In this document: in pieces, positions 54,377-63,024 of the stretch | Position numbering within the stretch: position 1 is the first letter of the stretch | Layout of the letters: every line of letters starts with the position of its first letter | NCBI RefSeq assembly: GCF_002506515.1 | Contig: NZ_DAXS01000068.1 | Coordinates: 1,661 to 65,660 of the forward strand | From: Caldivirga sp. UBA161 | Lineage (GTDB): Archaea; Thermoproteota; Thermoprotei; Thermoproteales; Thermocladiaceae | Direction: 5' to 3' | DNA: 64,000 nucleotides | Made by a program: the position numbers and the translations under genes | The notes under the pieces: generated by a model | Seen by the model: the letters and a program-made list of their open reading frames with translations, nothing else | The model's database searches: none | Told to the model about the DNA's origin: nothing

Positions 54377-55696
54377 TTACGTACCAGTTTCCCAACTTGA
54401 AATATACCTAGCCTGCTCCTCTGTTAGGGAATCAAACCTAACCCCCATTGCCGCCAACTTAAGCCTAGCAATATCCTCATCAATATCCTGAGGCAGCCTG
54501 TAAACTCTAGGTGTTAACTTACCCTTATTTCTTAAAATGTACTCAGCCGCCAATGCTTGATTACTGAAGGACATGTCCATTACCTCACTTGGATGCCCTT
54601 CCGCGGCTGATAGGTTAACTAGCCTGCCCTCCGCTATTAGGTATATTTTTCTGCCATTAGGTAGGATGTACTCAACAACGTATGGTCTTATTTCCCTCTT
54701 GGATTTAGCGTTCTTTTCTAGGGCCTCCACATCAATCTCAACATTGAAGTGCCCTGTATTGGCTAACACTGCACCATCCTTCATCCTTAACATGTGGTCA
54801 AAGGATATTACCCTTATGTCACCTGTTGCTGTTATGAAGATGTCGCCTATTTCAGCAGCTTCACTCATTGGCATTACCTCAAAGCCCTCGAAGACTGCCT
54901 CAAGGGCCCTTATTGGATTAACCTCAGTAATAATGACCCTCCTTGCCCCAAGTCCCTTAGCCCTCATCGCCACCCCCCTTCCAACCCACCCATATCCAGC
55001 AACTACCACTATTTTTCCTGCAATGAGTAGGTTCGTTGCCCTTATTATCCCATCCCAAGTTGATTGGCCTGTACCGTACCTATTGTCGAAGAGGTACTTT
55101 GTATATGAGTCGTTAACAGCTATTATAGGGTACATTAACTTCCCATCCTTCTCCATGGCCCTAAACCTAATGACCCCTGTAGTTGTTTCCTCAGTGCCGC
55201 CGAATATCTTCTTAACTAAGCTTACATAATCCCTACTGCCTGCTACCTCAAGGGCATACTTAACTGACTCATCAATGATCCCTAAGGCTAACTTATGTAG
55301 TGTGCCGGCTACGTCACCGCCATCATCGAGGGTTATGTTGGGTTCAGAGGATATGGCGAAGCCTATGGCATTATAATACTCCCTATTGCTCATGCCCTTC
55401 CAAGCATATACATGAATACCCTCCTCCACTAAGGCTGCTGCAACATCATCTTGAGTTGAGAGTGGATTACTTGGCGCTAAGTATACGTCAGCTCCACCTG
55501 CTGCTAGGGTTTTAGCCAGAACCGCAGTCTCCTTGGTAACATGGAGGCTTGCAGCTATTTTAATACCCTTAAGTGGCTTCTCCTTAATGAACCTTTCCCT
55601 AATAGCCATTAGTACCGGCATGTGTGATTCAGCCCACTCAATCTGTAGCCTTCCCTTGGCCGCTAATGACTTATCCTTAACCTTAGACTCAACCAT
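54377..55696 (-). CDS. ahcY: Adenosylhomocysteinase
   Basis: Hydrolyses S-adenosylhomocysteine to adenosine and homocysteine, keeping methyltransferases active. The 439-residue product has [20 protein letters not shown] (near 51-70), the NAD-binding [19 protein letters not shown], the catalytic DDGGD, and the family block [16 protein letters not shown] near the C-terminus. Start ATG 55696 has TATA GTTTAAAAGC 25-26 bp upstream; the open frame continues to an ATG at 55717, which lies only a few bases from that TATA box. Confidence 0.95.
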   Translation of the reverse strand: MVESKVKDKSLAAKGRLQIEWAESHMPVLMAIRERFIKEKPLKGIKIAASLHVTKETAVLAKTLAAGGADVYLAPSNPLSTQDDVAAALVEEGIHVYAWKGMSNREYYNAIGFAISSEPNITLDDGGDVAGTLHKLALGIIDESVKYALEVAGSRDYVSLVKKIFGGTEETTTGVIRFRAMEKDGKLMYPIIAVNDSYTKYLFDNRYGTGQSTWDGIIRATNLLIAGKIVVVAGYGWVGRGVAMRAKGLGARRVIITEVNPIRALEAVFEGFEVMPMSEAAEIGDIFITATGDIRVISFDHMLRMKDGAVLANTGHFNVEIDVEALEKNAKSKREIRPYVVEYILPNGRKIYLIAEGRLVNLSAAEGHPSEVMDMSFSNQALAAEYILRNKGKLTPRVYRLPQDIDEDIARLKLAAMGVRFDSLTEEQARYISSWETGT

Positions 55697-55717
55697 TGCT
55701 GAACCTAGATTTAACAT

Positions 55718-55727
55718 GTTTAAAAGC
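55718..55727 (-). promoter_or_regulatory. TATA box of ahcY
   Basis: Minus-strand GCTTTTAAAC is centred 25-26 bp before ATG 55696 and would sit at the edge of the longer reading. Confidence 0.55.
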
Positions 55728-55800
55728 GTTTAACCAACATTCCACATGCCATAACGTTTAAGCGGAGGGTACTTTACTTAAACACGCGTTTTAAGTATTA

Positions 55801-56787
55801 TTAATTATTCTTAATGCCGCAGGAATTAACAATATTAATCAAATACGCGTCGCCAAAACGTTCACCAGCGTTAATGGGTATTACTGATGCTGCACAAGAT
55901 TGCCTTATCAATGGTTCACTCACAGTTACTTGCCTACCCATTAATTTACTTAACTCCTCCTCAATCATTTGCTTCCATAGGCCCTTATTAGCCATGTATG
56001 TACCGCCCATTAATGCTATGGGCAGGTTAAAGGCACCAAGCCTCCTAATCACGGTGGTTAATGCTAAGGCAACCTCCTCAGTCTCCCTCCTAAGTATTAA
56101 TGAAGCCTCCTTATCACCCTCCTTAGCTGCATCAAAGACGCTTTTGGCAAATGAAGCGATCGTACCCTTAACATCCCTGGCTGAATAAACTTTAGCAACC
56201 AACTCCTCAATGGTGGAGGCTGAGTACTGGCTTAAGGCATATTTAACTAGGGTTGTTTCACCAATCCTACCGTCATATGATTTCACCACTGCTGATAAGC
56301 CTAAGGCTCCAATATGGTACGCTCCACCTTCATCATCTATTAAATGCCCCCATCCACCAACCCTAACCCTCCTACCAGAGTACTTACCGTAAAAATTACT
56401 GCCAGTGCCCAATATGCCTATTACCCCATCACCTGTTAAGAATGCTGAGGCGTGGGCGGCTTCAATATCCTCAGTAATGTATATTCTAGCACCCTTAACA
56501 TAATCACCAAGTTCACTCATTATACACCTCCTTATTTCACTATCCCAAGCACCACCAAGGTAACCAGCCATGGATAGACTTAAGGCAATAACCTCAACAT
56601 TAGCGTTAACCTTACTTAATGCGTTAATTACACTTGCTGAAATATTACTGCAGACTTCATTAATAGGTAATGCCGCTGGATTTGAAGGCCCGGCTTGCCC
56701 AAGAGCCATTAATACTCCATCATATGATAATACTGCTGCCTCTGTTTTAGTGGCACCGCCATCAATTCCCAGTACTACCTTAACCAC
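55801..56787 (-). CDS. BadF/BadG-family sugar kinase (N-acetylglucosamine kinase / hexokinase type)
   Basis: A 328-residue ASKHA-fold kinase. GIDGGATKTEAAVL (7-20) is the phosphate-1 loop, GILGTGSNFYGKY near 127-139 and WGHLIDDEGGAYHIG are family hallmarks of GlcNAc kinase, and LMGGTYMANKGLW is the adenosine motif. The related Sulfolobus hexokinase phosphorylates glucose, GlcNAc and other hexoses, so activity on either is possible. TATA-like GGTTTAAATAC is 26 bp before GTG 56787. It lies between ahcY and the LD-carboxypeptidase gene, all on the minus strand, with gaps of about 13-80 bases. Confidence 0.85.
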   Translation of the reverse strand: MVKVVLGIDGGATKTEAAVLSYDGVLMALGQAGPSNPAALPINEVCSNISASVINALSKVNANVEVIALSLSMAGYLGGAWDSEIRRCIMSELGDYVKGARIYITEDIEAAHASAFLTGDGVIGILGTGSNFYGKYSGRRVRVGGWGHLIDDEGGAYHIGALGLSAVVKSYDGRIGETTLVKYALSQYSASTIEELVAKVYSARDVKGTIASFAKSVFDAAKEGDKEASLILRRETEEVALALTTVIRRLGAFNLPIALMGGTYMANKGLWKQMIEEELSKLMGRQVTVSEPLIRQSCAASVIPINAGERFGDAYLINIVNSCGIKNN

Positions 56788-56827
56788 TTGTTACGGACTT
56801 GGTGAGAGTATTTAAACCTCATCACGT

Positions 56828-57814
56828 TCACTCAACAAGAGGTTCCTTCATTGTTAATGTTGCCTCATCAGCATTAACCTCAATACTAATGCCTAAGGGA
56901 ACTGGGTATGTGTTTAGGCCTTGTTGATCACCACCATGGCAGCATGGGTAATTTAGGAAGGATGGGGCCTTAGGGTTATAGGTCTTAGTTGCCTCCACAA
57001 TTGACTCAACCACACTCCCCCCAACCTGCCACTCCCTTAACTCAGGTATTTCACCGTAGGCAATAGCATTAACGCCTCCGAGAATTCCCATTAATCCCAG
57101 TGCCGTTAAGTACTCATCAAGCCTATGTATCTGTAGCGCTATCTCCTCAATAAAGAGTACCTTACCCTCCGGGTTAATTCTGAAGCTTGGTATTGATTGA
57201 GGAAGGAGGAATTTCAATAGATTGCCACCAACCATTACGCCGCTTGCTTTACCTGGTGTTATTATTCTTGGAAATGGCCCATCCTGAAGGGGCTTAAGCT
57301 CCATCACCTCACCCTTGAGTATACTTAGAGCCGCATCCATATCCCTCCTGAACCTACTTAGGCCAGCCTCACTAGGTGTCACATTAAGGTCAAGCATTGG
57401 GGCCTGTAGTGATGGGACTCCAGCCTTAGCATACACTGCAGTTTGTAGGGCTGTTATGTCGCTGAAGCCCACTATAACCTTAGGGTGCTCTTTAATTACA
57501 TCATAGTCAAGAAGCCTAATAACCCTAAAGGCACCGCTCATGCCCCTTAAGCACCATACTGCATCTACGTCATCCCTAATGAAGGCATCCATGATATCCT
57601 TAGCTCTAACTTCATCTGGAGCCGAATGGAAGCCCTTATTTAAGGCGAACTTAACAGTATCTCCAAGAATCACCCTAAACCCTTTTTTCCTAAGATAATC
57701 AATACCAGTGTTGAGTCCTGAGCCACTCCCCGGATAACCTGGGGGTGCTGATGGTGCTATGAGCATTACCGTTGATCCCTCCCTTAACCTACGTGGTTTA
57801 ACCGAGTACTTCAC
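56828..57814 (-). CDS. LD-carboxypeptidase family (peptidase S66, LdcA-like)
   Basis: In bacteria these enzymes remove the terminal D-Ala from muropeptide tetrapeptides or process microcin-type peptides. The Ser-Glu-His triad is visible: S118 in GFSDI, the glutamate pair E223/E224 in VLFIEEI, and H293 in CCHGGDQQ. The nucleophile-elbow segment WCLRGMSGAFRVIRLLDYD is typical. The 328-residue length matches. No signal peptide, so it acts in the cytoplasm. A TATA box lies 26 bp before GTG 57814. The host makes no murein if it is an archaeon, so the substrate is unclear. Confidence 0.86.
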   Translation of the reverse strand: MKYSVKPRRLREGSTVMLIAPSAPPGYPGSGSGLNTGIDYLRKKGFRVILGDTVKFALNKGFHSAPDEVRAKDIMDAFIRDDVDAVWCLRGMSGAFRVIRLLDYDVIKEHPKVIVGFSDITALQTAVYAKAGVPSLQAPMLDLNVTPSEAGLSRFRRDMDAALSILKGEVMELKPLQDGPFPRIITPGKASGVMVGGNLLKFLLPQSIPSFRINPEGKVLFIEEIALQIHRLDEYLTALGLMGILGGVNAIAYGEIPELREWQVGGSVVESIVEATKTYNPKAPSFLNYPCCHGGDQQGLNTYPVPLGISIEVNADEATLTMKEPLVE

Positions 57815-57873
57815 TCCTAATTAGTAGGTACGCTTATTTTTAAGGAATTCAACATAGTTTTGTTAACTTAGAA

Positions 57874-57885
57874 GTGTTTAAAAAT
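57874..57885 (+). promoter_or_regulatory. TATA box of moaA
   Basis: GTGTTTAAAAAT is centred about 27 bp before GTG 57907. The GTG at 57874 that opens the longer frame lies inside this element and is therefore unlikely to be the start. Confidence 0.5.
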
Positions 57886-57906
57886 GGGTTAGGTAAAGGC
57901 AATGGT

Positions 57907-58872
57907 GTGGTTTTAATTGATAAGTATGGTAGGCCATTATTGAAGCTTAGGATCGTGGTTAACAGTGAATGCAACTTTAACTGCTTCTTCTGCCACTTTG
58001 AGGGTCAAAGTAGGCATATCCCATCATTAACGCCTAAGGATATTGGATTTGCAGCTGAGGCAGCCATGAGGATTGGTGTAATGGATTTTAAGTTAACTGG
58101 TGGTGAACCATTATTACGTAAAGATATTACTGAGATAATTGAGGAATTAAGCCTAAGGAAACCTAAGGATTTATCCTTAACAACTAATGGTTACCTCCTA
58201 GGTGAATTAGCCTCAAAGCTTAGGGAGGCAGGCTTAATGAGGCTTAATGTGTCGTTACATAGCCTTAAGCCTGAGAGGTATGCATTCATAACTGGAACAA
58301 GCCCCAAGGTATTCAATAAGGTTATTGATGGGTTAATGAAGGCTAAGGACGCTGGGTTCAATAACATAAAGCTTAATATGGTTGTTACTAAGGTTAATGT
58401 TGATGAGGTTGATGATTTAATAAGCTTCGCTGCAAAGCATGGCTTCTCACTACAGTTAATAGAATTAATGCCCGTTGGGTATGGGGAAGTGGCTTTCAAT
58501 GAGAATTACGTTGACTTAAACACTGTGGTTAAGCGACTTATGGAGCGTGGTAGATTCCTTGGGAGTAGGGTTGACTTGCATAATAGGCCCCTACTTAGTG
58601 TTGATGGTGTTAAGGTTGAGGTTGTGAAGAATTACATGAATCCAAGCTTCTGCGCTGGTTGCACAACAATGAGGTTAACCAGTGATGGATGGCTTAAGAC
58701 CTGCCTCTATAAGCCTCCATCCGTTAAGGTTTGGGACCTCATTAAGAGTAGGGACCTTGAGGGGTTAATTAAGGCCTTTCAGAGGGCTAATGAGTTAAGG
58801 GAACCCAACTTTAAGAATACTGATAATCAATTGAGGTTAAGTAACATTAAGGTTAGGTTAAGGGTTGGTTAA
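57907..58872 (+). CDS. moaA: GTP 3',8-cyclase MoaA (molybdenum cofactor synthesis)
   Basis: Radical-SAM enzyme starting molybdopterin synthesis from GTP. The N-terminal cluster motif CNFNCFFC (C22, C26, C29) and the C-terminal second-cluster motif CAGCTTMRLTSDGWLKTC are both present; FKLTGGEPLLRKD gives the SAM-binding GGEP. Start GTG 57907 (321 residues) is chosen by the TATA position and gives a usual MVLIDKYGRPLLKLRI start. Implies molybdo- or tungsto-enzymes in the host. It is divergent from the LdcA-like gene. Confidence 0.93.
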   Translation: MVLIDKYGRPLLKLRIVVNSECNFNCFFCHFEGQSRHIPSLTPKDIGFAAEAAMRIGVMDFKLTGGEPLLRKDITEIIEELSLRKPKDLSLTTNGYLLGELASKLREAGLMRLNVSLHSLKPERYAFITGTSPKVFNKVIDGLMKAKDAGFNNIKLNMVVTKVNVDEVDDLISFAAKHGFSLQLIELMPVGYGEVAFNENYVDLNTVVKRLMERGRFLGSRVDLHNRPLLSVDGVKVEVVKNYMNPSFCAGCTTMRLTSDGWLKTCLYKPPSVKVWDLIKSRDLEGLIKAFQRANELREPNFKNTDNQLRLSNIKVRLRVG

Positions 58873-59564
58873 ATGCATTCACCCCTATACTTGTAAATCA
58901 GCATAGTTATCTCATTCCTAATCCCCCTTAACCTATCTAAGTCATCCTTAAGTGCTATGAGCTTACCCTTATCCTCATCCTGAAGTTGGCTTATCTCGCT
59001 CTTTAACTTAAGTTCACCATACTCAGTCTCCATTTCAGATATCCTAGCATCCAATTCACCTATTATCCTAGTTAACTTCTCAATCCTCTCATCACACTCC
59101 CTCACATACCTCTCCCTCTCATTCTCAAGCATTTTCCTGAACTTATCCACTAAATCCTGTGGAATCTTCTCATTATTACTAATCATATTGAGCATTACAT
59201 CACCTAGCTTAAGGAGCATTTCATTAACCTTCCTCAACTTATTAACCGTGTCCTCAAGCTTAGACTTAACATCATTAATAGTAGCCTCCAGTTCATTCTT
59301 AGGTTTAACTATAATAATCCTCTCCTCATCATTAAACTTAAGCACATTATTGGCTGTACTATACTTAATAACCTGGCCATCCCTACTCACGTTTACACCA
59401 GTTATTATTACCTTCAGGTTGTTGCCATCACGGTTCACCTTATATTCCACTGAGGTAACCATACCCAGTTCCCTACCATTATCATCAATAACCCTCCATC
59501 CCCTATAGGACTCCATCTTCCTCTTAATCTTATCCCCCCTCCTATTAAAGAACGATAAAGGCAT
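58869..59564 (-). CDS. PRC-barrel plus coiled-coil protein (CdvA-like layout)
   Basis: A 231-residue protein. A basic start (1-20) precedes a beta-barrel of about 60-70 residues (WRVIDDNGRELGMVTSVEYK, KVIITGVNVSRDG, KFNDEERIIIVKPK), reading like a PRC barrel, followed by a heptad-rich coiled coil (about 92-222) with NDVKSKLEDTVNKL and EITMLIYKYRG. The same order of modules is seen in CdvA, the DNA-associated organiser of ESCRT-III division in some archaea. Its terminal residues do not clearly show an ESCRT-III binding motif. It overlaps moaA tail-to-tail by four bases. Function unproven. Confidence 0.6.
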   Translation of the reverse strand: MPLSFFNRRGDKIKRKMESYRGWRVIDDNGRELGMVTSVEYKVNRDGNNLKVIITGVNVSRDGQVIKYSTANNVLKFNDEERIIIVKPKNELEATINDVKSKLEDTVNKLRKVNEMLLKLGDVMLNMISNNEKIPQDLVDKFRKMLENERERYVRECDERIEKLTRIIGELDARISEMETEYGELKLKSEISQLQDEDKGKLIALKDDLDRLRGIRNEITMLIYKYRGECI

Positions 59565-59672
59565 TGCCTAATTAACCTCATTAATGATAAATAACCCTAT
59601 TGGTTAAAATAAACATGAGCAGTTAAGCATCAGCACCTAAACACTTTAAATCCTTAATCGCAGTACTCTACT

Positions 59673-60920
59673 ATGAATGCATTCAGCATAAGGCTTAGTA
59701 ATGGATTAAGGGTTGTGGGTTCACACATACCTGACAGTGAGGTTGAGGCTGTGTACGTATTCTACAATGTTGGGGCTAAGAATGAGAGAGATGGAATATA
59801 TGGGGGCTCTCACCTTGTTGAACATGTACTCTTCAGGAGTATTAAGGGGCTTGAGAAGAGTATTGATGAGCTGGTGGAGGGAGTTGGGGGTTACTTCAAC
59901 GGCTTCACCACATATGACACCACGGCCTACGTTGAAGTCCTACCAGTGGATAAGGCTGAGTTAGGCTTCATGATTGAGGCCAAGAGGATGAAGGATGCAT
60001 TATTCCTTGAGAATGAGTTTGAACTTGAGAGGAGCATTGTGTTAAGTGAATTCGATATGAATGAGAATGATGAGGAGGCAAGAATGATGCTTACGGCCAG
60101 TAGGAAAATGTGGGATTCACACCCATATAGGCACATGGTTATTGGCGTTAGGAGAGATCTTGAGTCTGTTAAGCGTGATGAATTATACAATTACTATAGG
60201 CGATACTATAATCCATCCAATGCAGTCCTAGTGGCTGTGGGTGGGTTAACGAGAAGTAGTATTGAGAAGCTTGCTGAACTCCACTTCAGCAGTATTGAGC
60301 CTGGTGAAGTTAAGGGAGATGTGGAGCCATGGGATGAGCAATTTAACGGTATCATTAAGGTAACCATGAGGGGTTCAACAATGGTTCCTAGGCTCTTAGT
60401 ATTATTTAAGTCACCTGGATTACATAATGCTCAAGGCTTCTCAAGGCAATTATTCGTCGACTTCATTCTAATTGGCGATAAGAGGCTAGCCTACGGCTTA
60501 ACGGCTAGTGAACCAGCATCAATACCTAGGTTCGCTAGGCTGTATAGGCTTGTTGAGGAGGGAACCGCCTCAAGCGTTTATGCCAGTTACGAGTTAACTT
60601 ACATGAATGGACCCTACGGTATAGTGCTGAGGGGTGTTAAGGACCCTGATAAGGCTTATAATAGGTTAATTGAGGTTATTTTAGAGAAGCCTAATGCCGA
60701 TGAAGTTAATAATGCCATTGCAAGGATTAAGACTAGGTTAATTAATACACTTGACTCACCCAGTAAGCTTGGTCAATTATATGGTGTGGGTGAATTATTC
60801 GCCAATGACCCTGAACACTTAGTGAAGTTAATGAGTAATGCTCAGTACTTAGGGGCTGAGGATTATGTTAATCATGTGGAGGAGCTTATAAAATCAGCAG
60901 TGGTGGTTTACTATGGCTAA
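59673..60920 (+). CDS. M16 metallopeptidase, catalytic subunit
   Basis: Zinc protease of the pitrilysin/processing peptidase family. The inverted zinc motif HLVEH (H47, E50, H51) is followed by the third ligand E126 in SIVLSEFDMNENDEE, 76 residues later, the normal spacing. 415 residues, two M16 half-domains. No signal peptide. Its stop overlaps the start of the next M16 gene by eight bases, so it forms a hetero-dimer with that subunit. TATA-like CTTTAAATCC is about 29 bp upstream. Confidence 0.92.
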   Translation: MNAFSIRLSNGLRVVGSHIPDSEVEAVYVFYNVGAKNERDGIYGGSHLVEHVLFRSIKGLEKSIDELVEGVGGYFNGFTTYDTTAYVEVLPVDKAELGFMIEAKRMKDALFLENEFELERSIVLSEFDMNENDEEARMMLTASRKMWDSHPYRHMVIGVRRDLESVKRDELYNYYRRYYNPSNAVLVAVGGLTRSSIEKLAELHFSSIEPGEVKGDVEPWDEQFNGIIKVTMRGSTMVPRLLVLFKSPGLHNAQGFSRQLFVDFILIGDKRLAYGLTASEPASIPRFARLYRLVEEGTASSVYASYELTYMNGPYGIVLRGVKDPDKAYNRLIEVILEKPNADEVNNAIARIKTRLINTLDSPSKLGQLYGVGELFANDPEHLVKLMSNAQYLGAEDYVNHVEELIKSAVVVYYG

Positions 60921-62010
60921 GGTAATGAAGTTGAGCCACTGGAGTGAATCACTCGTTGTTGATGTTAAGTTGAACCTTGGCTTAATTAATGAGGATGTAC
61001 CTGGATTATCAAGGGTACTGGTTAATCTATGGAAGTGGTCCAGAGGAATCATGGAGTTGGAGAAGAGTGGTGTAACAATATCATTCAATAACTCATGGGA
61101 TCAATTAACAGTGTCAATAAAGACGCATAAAGGTAATTCAAGCTTACTTAAGGGCCTTTGGGATGCGTTAACTAGGGTTGACTTAAGCCTACTGGATAGG
61201 GCAATCAATGAGGCGTCGACACAGATTAATGTGGCTAGGGAGGATACTACAGCGAGGGCAATGGCTGAGGCTTTAAGGGGTTTAATGCCTGATTCACCAT
61301 ATGGGAATCACCCAGAGGTTCTTCTTGGAGTCGACTTAAGTAGGATTAAACCAGAGGACGTGAGAAGGGCATTAGATAACTTAGCCTATTACTCAGTAAC
61401 CGTAGTAGGTGGTGATGTTGAAATTAGTGGCTCCCCAGCTAATGCTAAGTGGCCCAGCGTGAAGGGATATGGGGGCGGTGAGGTTAATGTTAAGTTAAGT
61501 GATAAGGTTCAAAGCACCATTGCTGTTGCCTATCCTGCTGACTCAATATATGGTAGGGTCTTCAATTACATGGCTTTCAACACACTCCTTGGTGGCATGG
61601 GTTTAATTAGTAGGCTTTACGTGGAGATTAGGGTTAAGAGGGGGCTAGCCTATTACGCCTTCTCAACATATGTACCCCTAGGTGGTGTTGGATTCCTAAT
61701 TGCGTTAGTGGGTACTAGGGAGAAGCATGTTAATGAGGTTAAGGAACTTATACTTAAGACAACTGAGTCAATGAGCATGGTTAATGATCATGATGTTGAA
61801 ATGATTAAAGGCAATCAGAGGGGGAGGTTAACAGTCAGGGCTGAGTCACCGGAGGGGCTGGCGCAAATGTACTCAATAATACCACTATACGGTTTACCTG
61901 AGGATTACTATGCAAGGTACGTTAACTTCCTAACTACCCTTAAGAGTAGTGACATAGCAAACATCACCAGTGAGTTAAGGCACCATTACATAGCTGTGGC
62001 TGGCCCTTGA
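60913..62010 (+). CDS. M16 metallopeptidase-like partner subunit (no zinc motif)
   Basis: A 365-residue M16-fold protein without an HxxEH motif. The C-terminal half has the family's conserved arginine/tyrosine region, LGGMGLISRLYVEIRVKRGLAYYAFSTY, which completes the active site of the partner. This matches two-component M16 proteases in archaea and bacteria. Overlap with the catalytic subunit gene supports a stable complex. Substrates unknown. Confidence 0.88.
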   Translation: MAKVMKLSHWSESLVVDVKLNLGLINEDVPGLSRVLVNLWKWSRGIMELEKSGVTISFNNSWDQLTVSIKTHKGNSSLLKGLWDALTRVDLSLLDRAINEASTQINVAREDTTARAMAEALRGLMPDSPYGNHPEVLLGVDLSRIKPEDVRRALDNLAYYSVTVVGGDVEISGSPANAKWPSVKGYGGGEVNVKLSDKVQSTIAVAYPADSIYGRVFNYMAFNTLLGGMGLISRLYVEIRVKRGLAYYAFSTYVPLGGVGFLIALVGTREKHVNEVKELILKTTESMSMVNDHDVEMIKGNQRGRLTVRAESPEGLAQMYSIIPLYGLPEDYYARYVNFLTTLKSSDIANITSELRHHYIAVAGP

Positions 62011-62012
62011 AA

Positions 62013-62909
62013 TTAACCTGGCTCAACATGAGTATTCACAGACACTACTGATTGTATATTCTTCATTATATCATTCTCAAGTTCATCCACAATCCTATGA
62101 GCTTCATTAACACTATACCAACCCGGAACCTTAACAATGAGGTCTATCGCATATCCATTACCAGTATTCTTAACCTTAACATCAGAAACTGATACATTAT
62201 GATATCTAGCTATACTATATACCCTATTTGTTATTTCTGGGTTAATTTGATCAAGTAGAACATTCATTGACTCCTTAAAGTAATTAACTCCCAAATATAT
62301 TAGGTATGCTGCAATAGCTAGAACTGCAATAGGTTGAATAATTGGCATCATTAATGAGACTACCATTACTGCCGCTATTAGTAACGCATCCAGTAAGTCA
62401 GCTATGGCATGCCTAAACTCAAGTTTAAGTATTAAGTCACCAGTTTTAATGTACCCAATCCTCAGGTTAATTAACCTACTTAATACTAGGCTGGCAACAA
62501 TAATAATGATGTATAATGAGTCTAAGGGTAACTTCTCAACAATACCTTTAGTAATATTAATGATGGATTCAGCCACTAACCAAAGTGATGCACCCATTAA
62601 TATTATTGCAACAGTATACATTGATAAGTACTTATACTTAAAGTGACCATAGGGGTGATCCATGTCAGGCGGCTTTAAGGTTGGCCCAAGCCCAATGTAT
62701 AATGAGCTTAATATGACTACGTCAAGCATTGTGTGTAGGCCATCAGCAATAAGCACGGGTATATTCATGGTTACTCCAGTTAAGAGCTCAATAATTGAGG
62801 TAGCGCTAACTAGTAGTGTTGCTACCTTTACATAGAACCTGACCTTACCATTCATTGTTACTACCTCATTACCACTAATCCGCTGGTTCTTAAATAAGTT
62901 TTCATTCAT
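62013..62909 (-). CDS. Cation diffusion facilitator (CDF) metal exporter
   Basis: Exports divalent metal (zinc, cobalt or manganese) by proton exchange. The 298-residue protein has six predicted helices; the HxxxD metal motifs occur in GLHTMLDV (helix 2) and HAIADLLDALL (helix 5). A cytoplasmic ferredoxin-like C-terminal domain (about 215-298) follows. Start ATG 62909; M19 (62855) is an alternative. The TATA box TTTATAAA (62941-62948) lies about 35 bp before the ATG, giving an 8-base leader, with two direct repeats in between. Confidence 0.92.
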   Translation of the reverse strand: MNENLFKNQRISGNEVVTMNGKVRFYVKVATLLVSATSIIELLTGVTMNIPVLIADGLHTMLDVVILSSLYIGLGPTLKPPDMDHPYGHFKYKYLSMYTVAIILMGASLWLVAESIINITKGIVEKLPLDSLYIIIIVASLVLSRLINLRIGYIKTGDLILKLEFRHAIADLLDALLIAAVMVVSLMMPIIQPIAVLAIAAYLIYLGVNYFKESMNVLLDQINPEITNRVYSIARYHNVSVSDVKVKNTGNGYAIDLIVKVPGWYSVNEAHRIVDELENDIMKNIQSVVSVNTHVEPG

Positions 62910-62913
62910 ACTC

Positions 62914-62939
62914 GATTTCGATAACGATATAGATTTCGA
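62914..62939. promoter_or_regulatory. Direct repeats in the CDF exporter promoter (possible metal-responsive operator)
   Basis: GATTTCGA occurs at 62914-62921 and again at 62932-62939, an 18-bp spacing, nearly two DNA turns. Both lie between the TATA box and the ATG, overlapping the expected transcription start, where a metal-sensing repressor would act. Confidence 0.45.
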
Positions 62940-63024
62940 ATTTATAAACCTAACCCCATTTAGGCTATCAAGTAACTTAAAGAAGAGAACTGCTTATTAA
63001 CCTAGGGTAGCAGTTAGTTAAGTA

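Noticed and set aside
54573..55229. 218-residue plus-strand frame opposite ahcY
   Set aside because: Shadow frame of a well-supported gene; composition (Ser/Leu/Pro rich) is typical of antisense reading here.
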